From Acidobacteriota bacterium (GTDB lineage Bacteria > Acidobacteriota > Blastocatellia > Pyrinomonadales > Pyrinomonadaceae): a DNA stretch of 8,877 nucleotides. The notes below the pieces were generated by a model, which searched no databases, was not told the DNA's origin, and saw only the letters and a list, made by a program, of their open reading frames with translations. Both the position numbers and the translations under genes were made by a program. The DNA is taken from positions 1 to 8,877 of the forward strand of contig JACCVS010000726.1 in NCBI GenBank assembly GCA_013698055.1. The letters run 5' to 3'. Positions within the stretch are counted from its first letter, which is position 1, and each line of letters opens with the position of its first letter. Below are positions 6,694-8,877 of this stretch, piece by piece.

Positions 6694-6786
6694 CTAAACC
6701 ACCGTGCCATCTAGGTTGTAAATCAATAGCTTGCCGTCGCCGTGAATCCTTAGACGGCGTAGGTCAGAAATCAAAATGTTCGACAT
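6694..6786 (-). CDS. Possible 30-codon small ORF
   Basis: A short open frame, ATG 6786 to TAG 6694-6696, begins 15 bases after the stop of the 139-residue secreted protein gene. It encodes MSNILISDLRRLRIHGDG followed by KLLIYNLDGTVV. The composition is reasonable for a peptide, and the position inside the leftward gene row would suit a small gene. The only ribosome-site-like bases (AAGAGA) touch the start codon, which argues against efficient translation. It may be chance, or the tail of a decayed gene. Nothing else was seen in the 157-base gap. Confidence 0.2.
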   Translation of the reverse strand: MSNILISDLRRLRIHGDGKLLIYNLDGTVV

Positions 6787-6801
6787 TCTCTTGATTCATT
6801 C

Positions 6802-7221
6802 CTAACCGGCCAACTGGCTTTCAGCAAAATCTGCTAATGCTTGGGCAAAGTCTTTGTACTTTTTCCGCAATCTTGTCAGCGCGTCACCTCCGACTTCATT
6901 GTTGTCATTGTAATCGCTCCACATAAGTTTCCAGCCCGCGCCGGATTTTCGCAGAAACGCCAGATGCGTTCCTGTTCCGGCCTCTGGCAGATTGGTGCGC
7001 TCAACGCTCGCAAATGCCCAATTCCCTTGAACCTTCAATGCGTTAATCCCAAAAATCTCGCCCTCCAAATCGCTGTTACGGGCAATGTCATAAACACGAA
7101 TGGCGTTCATCAAGGCATTTCGTTCCGCGCTGCCTTTTTTTGGCTCGTACATCTTTTTCTGCGCTAAACCGACAGACGCGCCAAATAAAATTAACGTGAC
7201 AAGTAAAATTGTTTTTTTCAT
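6802..7221 (-). CDS. Small secreted protein of unknown function
   Basis: A 139-residue protein with a clear signal peptide (MKKT, a hydrophobic core and GLA before Q21), so it is mature from about residue 21 in the periplasm or outside the cell. The mature part has a helical start ('GSAERNALMNAIRVYDIAR', residues 30-48) and then beta-rich sequence ('ALKVQGNWAFASVE', 'HLAFLRKSGAGWKLMWSDY'). This pattern, a short helix plus 'V.G.WA...' and 'GW.L', is like a small NTF2-like or cystatin-like exported fold common among hypothetical proteins of Acidobacteria. That is a resemblance, not an identification. ATG 7221 has GAGGAG 6 bases upstream. The gene lies 46 bases after the lipoprotein gene on the same strand, so the two are probably co-transcribed. 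No catalytic motif is visible. Confidence 0.8.
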   Translation of the reverse strand: MKKTILLVTLILFGASVGLAQKKMYEPKKGSAERNALMNAIRVYDIARNSDLEGEIFGINALKVQGNWAFASVERTNLPEAGTGTHLAFLRKSGAGWKLMWSDYNDNNEVGGDALTRLRKKYKDFAQALADFAESQLAG

Positions 7222-7267
7222 TTGTTTCTCCTCAGCCTAAGGAATACTTTTTCCATTGAGCAATGCG

Positions 7268-7795
7268 CTATTTGCTAATCTCGAACTTAATTGGATACAT
7301 ACCCAACTTTACTTCCTTACCGGTGAAGCCCTGCTCGCCGCCGACGAACTTAGCATTTTGAACGATAATAACTTTCATAAATCCCGGGCGACCATCGGCA
7401 TCAGAGTCATATACTTTGCTGTTAGTGCTGAATGTGCCCTTGGTTATTCCATCAAACGTGGCTCCAGTCATTACCCTGACACTGCCCTCTGTATCAACAT
7501 AGTAAAGCTCATAGAACAAGCTATCGCCCCCCCCCTCTTTACTCTTGCTACCGTCGTATTCAATACTTATGGTCTGCCCATTACCAAACACGGCATCTTT
7601 TTGTGGCTGCTTAGTAATGCTCGGGTCAGAAAAATATTTATAGGTGCCATCCGGGTCCTTAATTGTCACACCGCTTGTTTGTGAGGATGAGCTTGTTGAA
7701 GATGCCCCATCTTTGTTACATGCTACAAGCATAATACCGCTTACAACTATAACTGCTATTAAAACACCCCGTATTAAAGTGATAGATTTTGACAT
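7268..7795 (-). CDS. Ser-rich lipoprotein with internal G9 tract, function unknown
   Basis: A 175-residue predicted lipoprotein. The N-terminus is MSKS..R, a hydrophobic core and the lipobox LVAC with C26 as the lipidated residue. A Ser/Thr-rich linker (about 31-42) comes next, then a beta-rich domain with 'TYKYFSDPSI', 'ISIEYDG', 'FYELYYVDTEGSVRVMTG' and 'SDADGRPGFMKVII'. I do not recognise the family. ATG 7795 has GGGAG 7 bases upstream. The coding strand contains nine consecutive Gs (plus-strand 7527-7535) encoding the end of KEGGGD (residues 87-91). Losing one G would bring a stop at 7471-7473, and gaining one would bring a stop at 7521-7523. The gene is AT-rich compared with the signalling genes to the left. 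It sits in the cell envelope, probably in one transcript with the small secreted protein gene downstream. Confidence 0.82.
   Translation of the reverse strand: MSKSITLIRGVLIAVIVVSGIMLVACNKDGASSTSSSSQTSGVTIKDPDGTYKYFSDPSITKQPQKDAVFGNGQTISIEYDGSKSKEGGGDSLFYELYYVDTEGSVRVMTGATFDGITKGTFSTNSKVYDSDADGRPGFMKVIIVQNAKFVGGEQGFTGKEVKLGMYPIKFEISK
7527..7535 (-). repeat. Nine-base G:C homopolymer inside the lipoprotein gene
   Basis: Nine Cs on the plus strand (nine Gs on the coding strand) lie in codons 87-90 of the lipoprotein. Runs of this length slip readily in replication and are the usual switch in phase-variable surface genes. The displayed length keeps the gene open, and either single-base change truncates it soon afterwards. 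Confidence 0.9.
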
Positions 7796-7842
7796 GTTTC
7801 AACTCCCTTTCATTGATCTACGTACTCATTAGTTGTTGCAGC

Positions 7843-7982
7843 CTACTCCTTGATGACTAGAAAGTAAACATCGAAACCTAAAAGAGCAAGCAGGTAGGTG
7901 AAGGGATGAGCATTGGTTTGCTGACAGCCTTTGAAACTGTAAAGACTCTGGGCCTATTTATACCTTTCATCGGATTCACTCT
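7843..7982 (-). pseudogene. Relict fragment of a second LolA-like gene
   Basis: Between the LolA-like gene and the lipoprotein gene, the minus strand encodes a decayed copy of part of the LolA-like protein. Over 33 codons (7846-7944) 21 residues match residues 95-127 of that protein, including LYSFK, PF and the block LLGFDVYFL. It ends with a TAG at 7843-7845, while the intact gene continues. On its upstream side an in-frame TAG (7954-7956) interrupts it. Just beyond, the next frame reads NPMKG, comparable to DPIKD in the intact gene, which suggests a small deletion and frameshift. The fragment starts right after the intact gene's stop, as expected for an old tandem duplication that has mostly been lost. 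It has no start codon or ribosome site of its own. Confidence 0.78.
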
Positions 7983-7992
7983 TCCTTGAGCG

Positions 7993-8748
7993 TCATCTCC
8001 AATGAGTGGCGTCGCGCCAGTGTTGCGGGTCGAAGAGCTTGCGATCAAGTTGGACGCCGCCGCGAATCTCCGTATATTCTTCGGTGACTACTGTCTTGCC
8101 GTTGACCATGAAGATCACCTCTGGCGCGACCCAACCGCCGCCTTTAACGCGCTCATACTTGTTGAATTGCGTTTCCTGCATGATAGCGGGGTCTTTGGCG
8201 GTCGGCTCAAGCAAGCGCACGAAGTAGAGATTTTTCTTATCAATCCAGAACTGGCGTGATTTCAAATCCCCGGCTTTAGCTCCGACCACATAGACGGGTC
8301 GCCCCTGCCATACATCTTCGTGAAGCTCAGACAAATCGAATTTCATGTCTTTGAGCTTGGCCATGGTTTCTTCGATTGGCAGAAAGTAAACGTCGAAGCC
8401 GAGAAGGAGGAGCGGATGAACGAAGGGGCGCGAATTGGCTTGCTTTCCGTCTTTGAAGCTATAGAGCGTGTAGTTGGCGAAGAGAATTCCGTTGCCATCT
8501 TTGATGGGGTCAAAGTCAATTCGCAGCTTGCCGGGGGCGGTGAAAGCCTCGTACCAGATTGACACCTTGCTCGTGCCGTCCGCGTGATGCTCCGTAGTCT
8601 TCTGCACAAACGTCAGAGTCTTGTACCAGGACTTCGCATGTTTTTTCTGCATCTCCCGGATCAGGTCTTCAGAGGTCTTCATCTTGCCCGCCTGTGCAGC
8701 CGTGGTCGTCATCGTCAGCAAGGCACAAATTAACAGAAAGTATCGCAT
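7993..8748 (-). CDS. LolA-like periplasmic protein (outer membrane lipoprotein-sorting type), function unknown
   Basis: A 251-residue exported protein with a signal peptide (MRYF, a hydrophobic core and AQA before G21). The mature part has 'SEDLIREMQKKHAKSWYKTLTFVQKT', 'WYEAFTAPGKLRIDFD' (66-80), 'LYSFKDGK' (95-102), 'GFDVYFLPIEET', 'GRPVYVVGAKAGD', 'QFWIDKKNLYFVRLLEP' and 'GGWVAPEVIFMVNGKTVVTEEYTEI'. Alternating strands built around 'PGKLRIDF' and 'FWIDKKNLYFVR' are what one sees in LolA/LolB-like half-barrels that carry lipids or lipoproteins through the periplasm. The fold call is inference, and true LolA function is not shown. The frame is open upstream to the right window edge. I chose ATG 8748 because GGAG lies 7 bases upstream and the signal peptide begins there. 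A shortened relict copy follows immediately downstream. Confidence 0.82.
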   Translation of the reverse strand: MRYFLLICALLTMTTTAAQAGKMKTSEDLIREMQKKHAKSWYKTLTFVQKTTEHHADGTSKVSIWYEAFTAPGKLRIDFDPIKDGNGILFANYTLYSFKDGKQANSRPFVHPLLLLGFDVYFLPIEETMAKLKDMKFDLSELHEDVWQGRPVYVVGAKAGDLKSRQFWIDKKNLYFVRLLEPTAKDPAIMQETQFNKYERVKGGGWVAPEVIFMVNGKTVVTEEYTEIRGGVQLDRKLFDPQHWRDATHWR

Positions 8749-8877
8749 CAAATTGCTCCAATCTTCTTCGAGTTTGATAAACGGGTCGAGCTTTTCAGAG
8801 AATAACCTGACAAATCGGTTTATCATACGACGGAAGAGAGTGAAAAGTTGTATGCTCTGGTAAGCAATCTGTCGGAC
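8749..8877. other. Upstream region of the LolA-like gene, to the window edge
   Basis: This stretch should hold the promoter of the LolA-like gene. The minus strand stays open in the same frame to the edge (an in-frame ATG at 8826 is possible), but that would bury the signal peptide behind 26 charged residues. TATGAT at about 8821-8826 on the minus strand resembles a -10 box, but no matching -35 is evident. Confidence 0.35.

Noticed and set aside
7256..7684. 142-codon plus-strand open frame
   Set aside because: It is antisense to the lipoprotein gene, which has a lipobox, a ribosome site and coherent composition. The plus frame shows none of these.
8749..8826. Longer start for the LolA-like protein at ATG 8826
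   Set aside because: It would place 26 charged residues before a typical signal peptide. The internal ATG has its own ribosome site.
1..8877. CRISPR array, tRNA, rRNA, insertion sequence or phage genes
   Set aside because: No regularly spaced repeats, cloverleaf-like sequences, transposase motifs or terminal inverted repeats were seen on either strand.

Overview
The window looks like chromosomal DNA from a Gram-negative, free-living bacterium. The exported proteins (Sec signal peptides, one lipoprotein, a LolA-like periplasmic protein), the c-di-GMP signalling genes and the general sequence style suggest an Acidobacteriota-type genome (for example Blastocatellia). That placement is inference from protein character, not a database match. 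No tRNA, rRNA, CRISPR array, insertion sequence or phage gene was found.

Layout. (1) 1-1316, plus: the 3' end of an ABC ATPase gene overlapping an ABC-2-type permease, a drug or polyketide-type exporter. (2) 1391-2281, minus: a stand-alone receiver (REC) protein followed by a PilZ protein. (3) 2282-2720: a long divergent control region with several dyads. (4) 2721-5860, plus: a soluble histidine kinase with an N-terminal REC domain, overlapping by ATGA a REC-HD-GYP-HDOD protein. A strong intrinsic terminator follows at 5881-5918. (5) 6168-8748, minus: four genes for exported proteins (LolA-like protein, Ser-rich lipoprotein, small secreted protein, CARDB-like secreted protein). Between the first two lies a decayed fragment of a second LolA-like gene. 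The stretch from about 6000 to 7850 is visibly more AT-rich than the left half.

How it fits together. Regions 2-4 read as one cyclic-di-GMP signalling locus. A kinase with no sensor or membrane domain probably receives input through its own REC domain. It would phosphorylate the REC of the co-translated HD-GYP phosphodiesterase and perhaps the divergent stand-alone REC, and the PilZ protein would read the resulting c-di-GMP level. The exported-protein cluster has no obvious functional link to this locus. Its points of interest are a nine-base G:C homopolymer inside the lipoprotein gene (a possible phase-variation switch) and the relict gene duplicate. I found no convincing entirely new system. 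The most unusual items are the HD-GYP-HDOD fusion, the G9 tract, the relict paralogue and the paired GGGA-N4-TCCC dyads in the divergent promoter region.
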